64,000 nucleotides of DNA from Favolaschia claudopus (taxonomy: Eukaryota > Basidiomycota > Agaricomycetes > Agaricales > Mycenaceae): assembly GCA_037176885.1 (NCBI GenBank), contig JAWWNJ010000088.1, positions 62,001-126,000 on the forward strand, in the 5' to 3' direction. Shown in pieces: positions 46,501-58,420 of the stretch (the stretch's first letter is position 1; each line of letters begins with the position of its first letter). Made by a program: the position numbers and the translations under genes. The notes beneath the pieces were generated by a model, which worked only from the letters and a program-made list of their open reading frames with translations, was not told the origin of the DNA and did no database searches.

Positions 46501-49500
46501 TGTGAGGACTCTCGCAGAAGCACGCCTCTGGGGATGAAGACTCACATCAAACATCTATTCAATCTTTCAGACCGTCGGTTTCAGGTGCATTATTCCTTTT
46601 TATTCACTGCTTTCAATATGCTTCAAAGGAGAGAAATATTGTTACGAACCAGCCTCAAAGTCAAGCGACGAAACTTTGACGCGGTGGCGGCACAATTTGC
46701 CACGGTCTCGCCTCGCGTCGTACACCTCGTATCAGAGCGAATATCTAATGGTGACACGACTACCGCGCACGACGCTGAAGAGCGAAGGGTGTTGAAGCTG
46801 ATGAAGGAGGTAAACTTGATCAATGCTCGTGTTCCCGCCTCTTCCCAATCTAAGCTTGTCATGAGAAATGAAATTCGTGGCCTGATGATAGAGAAAGGTA
46901 TGCCTAGTTTCTTCCTGACTATCAATCCGGCAGATGTGTATAATCCCTTGATTAAATTCCTTGCAGGGGGGGAGATAGACATCGACAAACTGACTTCTGA
47001 AACCGTACCTAACTACTATGACCAGGCTTGTTTGGTTGCCAAGAATCCTGCTGTGGCGGCACAATTTTTCAATGTCTATATGAAAGCCTTTATCTCCACC
47101 GTCTTAGCTTATGACCCGAAGCAAACCGACCCGGAGGGCGGGATCCTAGGTGTTGTAAAAGCATACTACGGGTGTGTTGAAGCCCAGGGAAGGGGGACTC
47201 TTCACTGCCACATGCTGGTCTGGCTCGAGGGTGGTCTAAATCCCAATCAGATCAAGGATAAAGCATTGGCGGACGGGGGTGAAAGTTTTCAGCGCCGTCT
47301 CGTAGAGTTCCTCGATGATACGATATCTAACTCTGTCCCGGCTGACCCCAATCCCGACTTTGAGACTGAGCTAGGGAAGGCGGATCCCTGTGCGACCCGC
47401 GGACCTACTGCCAAGGATTTGAAAGACAATCCGGTTCTGTCTCGCGAGAAAGATATGCATCGGCTTATCAAGCGTTGCCAGTACCATACTCATCATCCCA
47501 CTTGCTACAAATATTGGCGAGGACCTCCCGAACCCAAAGAGTGTCGATTCGACCTCGACACGGACAATACTGTTCCGATTACTTCGATTGACCCTGTTTC
47601 GGGAGAACTCACGCTGCGGTGCTTAGATGGGTTGGTCAACAACTTCAACGCTACCATGCTGGAGTTGTTGAGGAACAACATGGATATTAAATTTATCGGG
47701 TCGGGCGATGCAGCCAAAGCTATATTGTATTATATTACAGATTATATTACAAAGACTCAGTTGCAGACACACGTTGCATATGCCGCTCTTGAACTGGCCG
47801 TTACCCGCCTCGGGGATTATGATCCTGAGCTCGACGATAAAACGGTGCGAGCCAAACGGCTTCTTCAGAAATGTGCCAGTTCCATGATCGCCAAGCAGGA
47901 GTTGTCTGCTCAACAGGTAGTTTCTTACTTGATGGACTTCGAGGACCATTTTACCAGCCATAAATTCACGAACATTTTTTGGACGAGTTATGAGCGGTTT
48001 ATTGACAACGAGGATCCTAGCCCAGAATGTTATGTTAGTACTGACTGTCCGTCTGCGACGGAAGCTACCAGCAATCAGCCTACATCGGAAGACGATATCA
48101 ACAATGCCCACCTTAATGTCGAAGGGGAAGGTGTTGAGTCAGAGATAGAACCTGCCCTCGATTTGCCTGGGCAAGACGAAGATCTCGTATTGGTAGTGGA
48201 TCCCTCTGGCAATTACAAACCCGCCTCGAGTCCAATCGCCGACTATCAGAGCAGGGGTAGAGCCCTGGAAAAGGTATCAGTATGGGACTTTGTAGCGCGA
48301 ATCGAGAAAGTGCGTAACTCTAAAAGCAGCGGCGAGGACGAAGCAGGTGAAGAGCTAGATGGCGGCAATGATGGCGAGGTTGGAGGAGCCGACGAAGTTC
48401 TCTACGACGAAGCCGACATTTTAGAATTCGGAGGGAGACTCCGGCCGCGGGTGGGTTTCCTAACTGATCATGTAGACGCCTTAACGCATTGCCTTCGGGT
48501 TGGTGCCCCTAGACTCAGAAAGGTTCCAGTGCCTATCGGGCCATCTTTGCCGCGCAGAGATGTGGCCTCCCTTCAGGAGAAGCATGCACGCTTGATGTTG
48601 ATTCTTTTCAAACCCTGGCGTCATGCGAGTGACCTTCGCCAGGAAAATCAGCCTTGGTCTGCGGCATATTCCGAATTCCTTACCGTTTGCACGGCTGATA
48701 CGTTAGCATCTATTGATAATATTCAGATACTCCATGAGTGTAAAGATAGCCGGGATGCTCATTTTCGTAATCGACAGAATCGCAAGAGGGCGGGGCTTTC
48801 AGGAAATATTTTGAGGAAGGCAAGTAATGTCGAGGATGCGATCTATGCGGAAGAGGATCAAGAACTTGTTTTAGAGCATCTAGAACACATTGCCAGCACC
48901 CGTACCAATTACACCGCTAATGTGTCGGTACAAATTGCCGAATCCCTCGTATGTGCTGAACGAAGCGGTGTGTTCGGGACTGCCAGTGGCGACACTGTTC
49001 TCGCGGATACCGGTATTGAAGAAGACGTTGACCGTCGTCACCAGCTGGTTACCGACGCGGACTCGCATTCGGAGAGCGTGTGGGCTAAATCGTATCAGCA
49101 ACGGAAAGAGGCATGGAAAAAGGCAGCTTCATCTGCGGGCCATGAGCTTGAGTCAGTCCTTCGTTCCGTCGAATCCGCTCAAGCTCCGGCAGCGTTTGTT
49201 GGAAGCTTTGACAGCGGTTACCCTGGGTCGTCCGGCTCTCAGTACCAGGAAGTTATCGGGATTCGTGAATCGCTACCTGGGGCACTCGAGACGCAAACGC
49301 TAAAACCTTCGCATGAGCTTTTGGCTGAAATAATTGAAGAGTATACGTTGAATACCGAACAAGCAAGGGCATTCAGACTTATAGCTGAGCATAGTTTGAG
49401 CAGGGGCCTCGGTAAGGCTCCACTTAGAATGTTCTTGAATGGAGCAGGTGGTACCGGTAAATCCCGCGTTATCACCGCCTTAACGGATCTGTTCAACAGG

Positions 49501-51423
49501 CGTGGTGAGGGTAGACGGTTCCGCCTTTCTTCCTACACGGGCGTTGCAGCTCGAAATATTTCCGGTATGACCTTGCATGCCGCTTTGAACCTGGGACGCG
49601 CGTCTGGTAAGAGTGCGAAGGCGCGTCGGGATTTGATGGCTCTGTGGGAAGGCGTTGACTATCTGTTTATTGACGAGGTCTCCATGATAGGCTGTATGTT
49701 GATGTGTGATATCAGCGAAGCGTTGAGTGCGGCAAAAGGTAACACAGAGGCTTTTGGAGGCGTCAGTGTGGTATTTGCCGGGGACTTTGCTCAGTTGCCG
49801 CCTGTCGGTCAAACTAGGTTGTATACCCGTATTCTGAGGCCCGGAATGACCGCTGCCACCCGCCCTAGGCAGAAAGTGGTGTTTGGTAAATTACTATGGT
49901 TGTCTTTGACAACTGTTATTGTGCTGACGGAAAATAAACGCCAGAGTGGTCCTGAGAACATTCGTTTCCTCGATTTGTTAGGGCGTTTGAGGGAAGGGCG
50001 GTGTACTGACTCCGACTACGCATTGCTGAACACTCGAGTGCTAGGAAATCTGCGTGTCGATTGGACCGACTCTCGTTGGAGAAATGCTCCTTTCATCGTA
50101 TCTGACAATGCTACTAAGGATGCGTTCAACGTCAAAGCAACGGAAGCATTCGCTCGCCGAACTGGAAGAGACGTACATTGGTATTATGCATCGGATTCTT
50201 TGGGGCGGAACAAGCCTATATCCAATTCAGCGCTTGTTGATCGCTTACAAGGGATGGATTCGGGAGCAACTAAGTCCAGACTAGGCCGGCTCCCTCTGGT
50301 TATTGGGATGCCTGTGATGATTTCCCAAAATTTTGACGTACCGGGAGGGGTGGTGAACGGGTGTGCTGGGATACTGAAGAGCATTCGGTATAAGCTCGAC
50401 GAACAGGGTCACAGGCATGCGCTCTCGTGCATCGTCGAGGCCCCAGACACGTCTCCTGGTATATTCCCTGACTTGCCAGACCATCATGTGGTGGCTTTGG
50501 AGGACACTGTTGAGATAGTCATTACCGATCGTTACACCAAGAAGAGTGTGACTGTGAAACGGACGCAGCTCCCTCTCCTACCGGCTTTTGCTATGACTGC
50601 ACACAAGGCACAAGGGAAGACACTCGATCACGTTGTTGTGAATTTGAATGAATGTTCTGGGACTGAACCTCCCTATGTGATGATATCTCGGGTTACTTCG
50701 TTGGAAGGGCTACTTATATTGAAGCCTTTCCCCAAGTCAAAGATCTCTTGCAGGCAATCCGAGGATATCAGAACTGAAACGGACAGAATCAATATGTTGG
50801 CCTTGAAGACTATCGTCGACACCGGTACACCCGACGAAGCTGCCGTTGCAAACACTGCATTGCAGTCATATCGTTCAGACATTTGCTCTGACTTAGCGAA
50901 TTCCCAAGACGAAAACAGTATCAGGGAAGACCCCTATGTGAGATTGGAACGGAAGGAGGTGCAGCTTCTGCACTTCAAGACTCCAACCAGCCGGTTGGGG
51001 AGTTCCGATGCTTCGGCGTCGACGGGGGTTACTAAACCCGTTCGTTCTCGTCGAGTTCGGATCAGGGCCATAGACAGTGGGTCCTTTTACATTTTCCTTG
51101 CATTATTGTGCTTATCGACTGAGCAGATGAAAGTAGCACTGATGAGGACGAAGATGCCGAGGAAGCGATAGATGTCACCTCTGTCACAACTGTCACTAGT
51201 CGGACTCCCTCCATTACCTCTCCTCTTTCTGGTGCTGCCCCTGGCGGGTTGGATCCGATGGACGTCGGTGAGTTACTTGCTCTGGATGCCGTTTTGGTTC
51301 CTAAGGCCATAGTTCTCTTCAGATCGACCATCTCATCCAGAGCCGACGCTGAAACGTTCCCACACCAGGCAAACCGGACCAGTTTCTAAGCGGATGCGAA
51401 TCGACTCTGGTTCGCTTGTTTGA
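43552..51423 (+). CDS. Helitron Rep-helicase (about 2588 residues)
   Basis: Exons 43552-51076, 51127-51267, 51323-51423. Domains in order: low-complexity N-terminus with 19-residue repeats (about 138-213); a DUF6570-like zinc-ribbon region (CRGCCSFLKNGKVPRLALAN, about 704-725); Helitron-like N domain (about 990-1130); Rep two-His motif in GTLHCHMLVWLEG (about 1215); catalytic tyrosines in YYITDYITK (about 1395); PIF1-type helicase with Walker A GAGGTGKS (about 1964), DYLFIDEVSMIG, FAGDFAQLPPVG and AMTAHKAQGKTLD (about 2347). Rep nicks and rejoins DNA; the helicase unwinds it during rolling-circle transposition. The two 3' introns extend the frame beyond the TAG at 51169 to a Ser/Thr-rich, basic tail. 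The frame is intact, so the element may be active. Confidence 0.92.
43963..44190 (+). repeat. 57-bp tandem repeat in the Rep-helicase N-terminus
   Basis: Four units of 57 bp (19 codons), the first diverged and the last three nearly identical, starting at 43963, 44020, 44077 and 44134. The encoded consensus is EGSAFAYDPPRTFASGSSI. It lies in a disordered, low-complexity stretch and probably varies in copy number. Confidence 0.85.
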
Positions 51424-51529
51424 CCTCTGCCGACTGCGCACATATCTGTCTTTCTTTCATGCTACTGCTACTTCGTTCTCTCCCCGATTTTCGCTTCTTG
51501 TCTCCATCGCACATCCCTCCTGCCAGTTG

Positions 51530-52629
51530 ATGACCTCGTCGACTCTATTTACTTCGCTGTTGGGGCGTTTGAAGGATTCTGGCCATGTTCTGCTGGCTCA
51601 ATCTTGTTACAATCAAGACTTCCATCTATCCTCTGTCAATCCGGCGCATTTGGTCTCACCGTCGTTTAAGGGAGCGTATTACGTCTCTGCAAGCTCTGGA
51701 AGGAATTTCTGCCCTGTCGTGTTCGGAGAGATCAAGGAGATCGTTCGCGTGGACGAACCAGTAGGTTCCGTGCTGGTGTTTCTATACTTGAGCTCACTCG
51801 CTTCTCTCGACAGCACAATTCTTATCCTAGTTCTCTGCATTCCGTGTGTGTCAACATCGGATTTCCTGCCGGCGCCTGTAACGCATTGGACACTATGGTA
51901 TGGAACCAGCTCACTGAGCTCGACTTCGTCATGAGGCGGGATGCTGCCGAGAATGACTGCATGCTACCTGAAGTAGATTTTGGCTCCGCCTACAAAGTGA
52001 GTCTCGTCGCTTGTCTTCTTTTAACGCAGCTTGACACTTTAGAAGGATATCAGCCACACCGTTCCTTGGTCGATTGGTCCCTCAGAAGACTCTCGCAACA
52101 ACCGCGTATTTCTCAGACTCAGTAGAGAGAGCACGGTCAGCCAACTCCGTCCCTCCCCCATTCTTGTTACTTACTGCCTCTCACTCGCTGGTTTGTACCT
52201 ACTAGATCATAAGCTCAATTCCAGCGCACACCGTTCTCGCCTCTCGCTCTCCACCTATGCCGGCCCTGCCATCGGATCCCATGGATGTCTTGCGCGAGTT
52301 CGCCGATATAATGGCAGTTGCTTCCCTGAAACGAGCTCGGGAGTGGGGAATGGTCAAGAATCTTGAGGTTGAGGAGGATGAGGACGATTTTGAAGACGCT
52401 ATTAATTACCCTTCTGAATCCGGGAGCGTCGTACAATTGCTGAGTTATCACAATCTTTCTGTCGGAGATTTTGTCGTTGCGTTGTGCGAGATGATATGTG
52501 TTGAATATGCCAACGGTGATGGTTTCATCCGAGTCAGTCTTTCTTCCCTCTCGACGCTCTGCCCTCGTCTGATTGTTATGTGGGTAGGTTTACCTATTGA
52601 ACGTTCGAGGCCTGAACATCGTTGTGTAG
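51530..52629 (+). CDS. Helitron-linked protein 2, unknown function (291 residues)
   Basis: Five exons, all joined in phase 0: 51530-51760, 51814-51996, 52043-52135, 52206-52532, 52588-52629. Start MTSSTLFTSLLGRLKDSG, 106 bp after the Rep-helicase stop and in the same orientation. The N-terminal part is mixed alpha/beta (GAYYVSASSGRNFCPVVFGEI). An acidic linker (LEVEEDEDDFEDAI) precedes a C-terminal beta-rich stretch, LSVGDFVVALCEMICVEY and IRVYLLNVRGLNIVV, which has the rhythm of an OB-fold strand pair. A single-stranded-DNA-binding role would fit rolling-circle transposition, but that is inference. No known family recognised. Confidence 0.65.
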
Positions 52630-53277
52630 TCGTTTGTCCGTATATTATGCAACTGTTTATTCTACCTCGTGTCAAAAAAATGTAGTGGAATCTCATTTAT
52701 ATACCAATTTTGAGAGTTCTCTCTGATGTCGGACCTCATCTAAGTGGATTTTTCCGTAGGTTTCCCACGGTTCCTCTGGGCAGACGAAAAATGGGGGGGC
52801 GAAATTTTTCCTTTCGGCCGTGCACTGTCGCACGTTGTTCGGTTCAAAACGGAGACCGACCCATTTTGCCTGAGCCAGTTCACTCGACCTTTTCTGCCAG
52901 ATCGCATGCAAATATTTGATGTATTGATCTATACTGATCCGAACGAACGCCACCGAAAAAAAATGTGTGTGAAGATCTACTCGTGTGTTTTTTCTCTCTT
53001 CTTCTCTTCCGGCGATCTCTCTTCTGGCGATCTTGTGATCGGCGTATCGTTCCAAATCTTTCTCGGTCGGCGAATTACAGCGAATTACTTGCCATGTGCT
53101 CTTTACCTGCAGATCTAGTCTGCGAGATCTGGCAGGCACGAGAGTATGCCGGGATTCTACCATCGCCCTTCACATATATTGCCTCCACAACTTCACTTCG
53201 ACAATTTTCATCCTCGACTGTCTCTCCTCTCGTTGCTTCAGCTCTTTTCACTCTCACACCCCATCTTCAGTTCAGTT
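52630..53277. other. Spacer inside the Helitron cassette
   Basis: Contains promoter and leader of the next gene. An open minus-strand frame (53163-52693) has no recognisable domain and I do not call it. No repeat seen. Confidence 0.4.
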
Positions 53278-55011
53278 ATGTCTGTGTCGATCCCAGCCAC
53301 TGCACCCGTTGGACCCGTCGACGACCCGCGCGATCGAATCTTTCTTGAAAGGCTGGAAGACGGCATGTACGACTCTGTCAACAAGCAGATCATGGAACGA
53401 CCCACCTCCCTTGCGTTGCTGGAGTATATCGGTACTAAGAAGAGGCCTGCCACCGTGTATCGAGGTATTGACTGGGCTGGGAACTTGGTCTTCAATGATG
53501 GTCCCGGCAAAAACGCCAACGAGATAAGAGCCACTATGTTTGGTATATTCTTTCTTGCTTTAATTTTGTCGTCAGTCTACTTCTGCTAACACATCCATTC
53601 TTGCCAGGCGAAATCGCAGAACCAGACCATGGGACTATGGTTAGCGCCAGAGGCAATCATTACGAAGGAAACACGAGTGCGACTGTGCATATTTTTTGTT
53701 CTCCTTATCTGATGTAACCCTCTTACTGACTTTTCGCTCAGTTCAAGCCTATCGACGATAAAACCAAGGTCAAGGATGTCCTTGTGTTGCGGGCTCCTAC
53801 GCTCTGTGGTGTAACGACGTCCGGCCTCTGGCACAACCAGAGAGCTCTCCTTCAGGATATCATCTCAACTGAGAAGAATCAAGACGATGCATTTGGCTGG
53901 GTAAGTTGCCCGTGCTGTTGTACAAGTTGTTCTCATTCGTGTCGCACACCAGCATCCTTTCTACAATACACCCTTTCGTTCCTCTACCACCGATAACCCG
54001 CGTGAAGACATGATCGCCATCTACACCCAGAAGAAGTATGGGGTGAGTATCTCTCTGCTTTGAACTTGTTAACAGCATTGGCTTACACCTTTTTTTTCCT
54101 TGTGCAGGTTCCTACTAGTGCTGGAGCCCCTGGTTCGGCTGGCGCGACGCCTCCCTCGACACCTCAAAAGGCGGTGCGAGCCAAGCGAGCTTTCGTCTCT
54201 GACGGTGCAACCGACAGCGATGACGAAAGAGAGCCGGCAGGCTCTTCTGGCGGTGTGAACGACGCTGCTGCGGCTGGCCTCGAGGTCCCTGGTCGTGCGT
54301 TTCTATCTGTATACGTCGCTGCTCGCTCGCTCCTGACGATAACTGCGTTAGCGGAGAAAATCTTTCTAGGCGCTTTCTACGATCCGCGTTTGCTCGAGGA
54401 CTTCGGAGGCCCCTCCTTCAAACTGGTCAAGGCCCGGCTTCGTCAGCTCGACCACCGTGGTGCTGACAACACCCTCATACCGCCCTGGAATCATTACTCG
54501 GCTTTCCGTCCGGGTTCCCTCATAGTGGCAACAGTTTCGATCCACATCTATACCTTCAAGGCGGAGGGCACGGATAGAGACAAAGACCGCAAGGCAAGTC
54601 GCCCATCCTCTTCTGTCGTATCACACTTATTTATTTATTTATTCGCCGCAGATTTTCCAGATTGAAGCGCATACGATCCGTGTGCTCGACGAATCCGACT
54701 TTCCTGTGGAAAAACGCTTGATCCACGTCCCTCGCCACATGGTGGACCAACCGTCTTCTTCCACTGGAGGTAATACCAGCGCATCATCGGTTGCCGATTC
54801 ACTCACCAAGTGATTTATTTCCTTACCTTGTCTGTTCTTCTTCTTTACTGAATACTCTATTAGTTTCGTCTTCACCCCTCGCAAAAAGAGGGTGATATCG
54901 GCAACTGACCACGATGAAGAGATGGACGGTGGCGCGGGAGCAGGTGGGGCCGAAGGGTCCGGCGGCGATGGAGGAAGCCCTCCGAAACGCCGCAAGTCGA
55001 ACAAGAAGTAG
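53278..55011 (+). CDS. Helitron-linked protein 3, OB-fold-like, nuclear
   Basis: Multi-exon gene starting MSVSIPATAPVGPVDDPRD and ending with a basic tail PPKRRKSNKK, a likely nuclear localisation signal. The middle is Ser/Pro/acid-rich (PSTPQKAVRAKRAFVSDG). The second half has a beta-rich segment, FRPGSLIVATVSIHIYTFK then KIFQIEAHTIRVLDESDF, which looks like OB-fold strands and matches the pattern seen in protein 2. One intron uses a classic GC donor (AAG|GCAAGT at about 54593). The last intron most likely starts at GTGATT (about 54810), because the nearer GTAATA donor would cause an early stop. A DNA-binding accessory factor is plausible; not established. Confidence 0.65.
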
Positions 55012-55418
55012 ATGTTCTTTGACTCGCTCCTTCAAAAGTACGCCTTAGCAGGCCTCGTTGGGTCTTCGTGCCCGTTTTTTTCTTCTCTTTACCTATCTAT
55101 TATTGATCTTCTCGTCAACGACTCGTGGCTCCGTCTACTTAGTACTTTCTCTTAGGTCTCTTCTACTTCTTTATCTCTTTGACTATTTACTACCAAAACA
55201 CAGTCCTACTACAAAATACGGTCCAAAATCGTGATATCTTTTCGCCGAAATATTGTGTCTTCGCCCTGTCGTAATTTATTTCTGTTTATGTCTATTGCCC
55301 ACGTCCTTGCCAAACTTCTTGCTTCTTGCCAATCACGATCAGTTGCCTGTAAATCCGACCTTTAACTTTGACTGTATGGCGATCTGGCTCTTTGATCTTG
55401 CCCTTTCTTTAATCCCTC

Positions 55419-56146
55419 ATGGCTTCCGCACCCTCCCCGACATTCGACAACTTTCAGCAGCCATATCGTGCGTCTTTGGCTCCCGTTGAAGTGGTCCTAG
55501 TTAACTCGCAGCAGAACAAGGCTTACCTCTGCTCTCCCTTCCCTCTGGTCCACCCGAAACTGACGACGAGATAACCGAAATGACTGTCTCTGTCAAGCTG
55601 CGCGTTCCCGGTTCCCTTCGTTTCGCTGTACTTGCTAACATTTTGATAACAGAAGTATCCAGGTCAGCAGTACGGTCTGTTGTACGCCACCTGCAGCACT
55701 ATGCGGCGTACCGTCCGAGTCCCGCATGACTATGGAGTGGAGAAGATTGAATCCACCGACGACGTACTCACCAGCATCTACGTCCCCTCCAACGCACCTC
55801 CGAATCTTAAGGACACCAGCCGTGGGCGCTATCGTGTTGATACCTTCGGGGGCATCAAACTTCCCTACGCCTATAGCATATTTTACGCTCCGCAGACAGA
55901 CTTGCCGCCGAACACCCTTCTGAATGAATGTCCGCCTGTTAAGCAGGCAGGCGTTCCCTGGTACGGCAACATTTTGGTCATGCGACATGGGAGCAGAAAG
56001 GCGGTCATCAACGTCAAGGAGTGCGACGCGCTTCTGGTCGATGTCATTGTGGCTAGGTATGGTCTTTCCTGTTACAAGGGCGTTGCGAATGATACTGACA
56101 TTCTATGGTTCTGTCTAGTCTAATCGCCTCGAAGTCGTTGTGCTGA
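55419..56146 (+). CDS. Helitron-linked protein 4, unknown function
   Basis: Four exons. Exon 1 starts at MASAPSPTFDNFQQPY; exon 2 carries GPPETDDEITEMTVSVKLR; exon 3 begins after a GATAACAG acceptor and holds the main conserved-looking part (GLLYATCSTMRRTVRVPHDYG, RGRYRVDTFGGIKLPYAYSI, VPWYGNILVMRHG); a last exon of 10 codons ends SLIASKSLC. The first intron (44 nt) is the shortest I infer. Small, mixed alpha/beta, no signal peptide. Its position and orientation suggest that it belongs to the mobile cassette. I do not recognise the family. Confidence 0.6.
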
Positions 56147-56156
56147 AGTCGTTATG

Positions 56157-56211
56157 CAATCCAGACTCGATTCGACAAGCAGCGCAATCCAGACTCGATT
56201 CGACAAGCAGC
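56157..56211. repeat. Two direct copies of a 27-bp sequence
   Basis: CAATCCAGACTCGATTCGAC followed by AAGCAGC occurs twice, separated by one base, directly after the stop codon of the fourth cassette gene. Confidence 0.85.
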
Positions 56212-56559
56212 AACCTTAATTTTCTTACTTCCTATTTTCTGTCTCTGTTGTGTCTTGAGTGGTATTGCGCTGAGTCGTGTTAAGACTATTACAAAAAAAA
56301 AATTGCGGCGATTCTGCCATTGTTGATTTCCACAACACACAAAAAAACGCGATTCTTCAAGTCCCAATCTTCATTTGTCATCATTGTGCTGAACCCATAT
56401 ATCGGTGAGTTCTCCGTTGTCCACTTTGTTTTTGTTTCAGATTTTCGGAACCAGCAATCCAGATCTGGTTCCTGGGCTGGACGCAACAACCAGCGGGTCA
56501 GGTCAAAATCTCAGTATCTCGGGTCGTTGTTATTCGCATTTGGACCTCTGGTTTCAATG

Positions 56560-57190
56560 AGGACCGTGTCCAGGAGGTCTGATTCGGGTATGACAAGGAG
56601 TACCGGAGTTCTGATTCGCGTTTTGTAGTTTCGTTCTTCTGGTTTCAATGAGGACCAATGAGGACTGTCCATGACGTCCGTTCGAGGTAGGCCGACGCAT
56701 CTGACTATGCTGTTATTCTTTATTCCGGTACTTCGGAATTCTGATTCAGGATTTGCAGTTTCGTTCCTCCTCGCTTCCTCCGGTTTCGAAGAGGTTCGTG
56801 TCCAGGAGGTCTGTTTCGAGGTAGGCGGAGAACGCGTCTACTATGCTGTTATTCTTTATTCCGGTCCTTCGGAATTCTGATTCAGGATTTGCAGTTTCGT
56901 TCCTCCTCGCTTCCTCTGGTTTCGAAGAGGTTCGTGTCCAGGAGGTCCGTTTCGAGGTAGGCGGACGGGTCGACTATGCTGTTATTCCGGTACTTCGGAA
57001 TTCTGATTCAGGATTTACAGTTTCGTTCCTTCTCGCTTCCTCTGGTTGCGACGAGGTCTGTGTCCAGGAGGTCTGTTTCGAGGTAGTCGACGCGTTCCGG
57101 GACTTCGGAATTCTGATTCAGGATTTGCAGTTTATTTCCTTTTCGCTTCCTCTGGTTACGACGAGGTCCGTGTCCAGGAGGTCTGTTTCC
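56560..57190. repeat. Degenerate tandem repeat, units of about 110-140 bp
   Basis: The words GATTCAGGATTTGCAGTTTC and TGTCCAGGAGGTCTGTTTC recur (near 56740, 56880, 57006 and 57115; partial copies from 56560). Units shrink toward the right. Short open frames across it encode repeated peptides, but they are products of the repeat, not genes. Confidence 0.85.
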
Positions 57191-58420
57191 GACACCGTAC
57201 AATGGAGTTATAATTTCAGGGCAAAGGTTGTTGGGAATGTAATATGAGGACTGTTCCGAGATCTGCACAGAAAAAAGCCACAAGCCTTGGACAGGACAAC
57301 TAGACAACAATCCGAGCACCCGGTTTCCGCTTCAGAGATGTAAGACAACTTCTTCTGGATATCATTCCTGCGCGCCGATTTACCGAGATCGACAGGGCTT
57401 GTACTGAAATGCCCGGATAGCGGAAGACAATCGCCTCATTCTTGTAGGATTTGTCGCACTTTCTTCCTCTGAAGAGCAGATATGGAACTTTGTGGATAGA
57501 GCACTGTCAATGTGCAGTCCTTAACTGGCTTCTTTTTCTAATATTTTGTGAAAACCTCGTGCGTGCTTCTCTTCGTTCGACGTTCGCTGCCTGCCTGCTT
57601 GCCAGGGCAAAACTGCCAAGAGGATACTTGACTAACAGGAAGAATCGATTCGGCCATGGCGGATGAGCCAGTTCTCCCATTCTTTCTCCCTTGCAATATG
57701 GCGCAAGCTATTAATGTTCCTGACGACGAACTGGTTTGTTTCAGGAGTGCTCGCGAGTGCAATGTGCGCATCAAGGAGCGCATCAGGACTCCCACATGTC
57801 CATCCGAGAGATCCGTTTATTTTCTCTTGCTTCTAAATCTTCAGGTCAGAAAATCTGTGCCATTTCCTTCTGGCGATCCTCTGCGATCCTCTTCGAGCCC
57901 GCAAATCACGGACTTTTTGCCCAAAAATTCGCCGAGCTGGGTCTCCGAAATTTCTGTCTGTAGATCAGGCACCGGAATCCTTCAAACGATGCAAATCCTG
58001 CTTTTTTCACTCCATCTCTGCTCCAGCTTGGGTATCCCGATCTTTTCTCTTTTCCCCTTTCAATCGGTCTGTTACTCAGCTACGAATCTCGATCTCGGCT
58101 ACGAATCTCAGTTTTTCCGTTCTTATTTTTTACTGAAGGCTCATTCTGTTGCTGAATCTCGGTTGTTGTTCGTTCTTACGTTCTTCCTCAAGCTCGCCGC
58201 TTCCTCGTTGCTTTTTTTTTTTTTTTTTTCTCTGTCGTGGTGCGCGAATCGAGACCATTTCTTTTAAATGGAGAAGAATCTGGTTTGGGTTTTCGTTCGC
58301 CTTCTCTCGCGGGTGTGAATTCTCATCTCAATATTGTCCTGGGCTCTCTTTTCCGGTCGGTACACTCCTTCTCGCTTTTTTTGAATTGGCTGACCTGTTC
58401 ATCCCTCTCAGAACTCTGTC
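57191..58420. other. Region without a supported gene
   Basis: Contains an open frame at 57656-58267 (plus) without recognisable domain and interrupted by a poly-T run near 58210. The rest looks like non-coding flank and leader sequence of the gene at 58421. Confidence 0.4.

Larger units (their letters stand above)
43137..56146 (+). mobile_element. Helitron with a proposed four-gene cassette (ends not determined)
   Basis: A Rep-helicase gene is followed in the same orientation by three intron-rich genes at 107-bp, 648-bp and 407-bp spacing, with no host-type gene between them. The coding style is similar throughout (short introns, occasional GC donor). Helitrons are rolling-circle transposons that often carry extra genes. 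Neither terminus (5' TC, 3' hairpin plus CTRR) was identified, so the limits given are only those of the cassette. The element could extend to the repeats at 56157-57190 or the F-box-like gene at 58421. Confidence 0.6.

Noticed and set aside
56843..57247. Open frame encoding repeated FLLASSG..VQEV peptides
   Set aside because: It follows the tandem repeat, has no start context, and frames shift between units.
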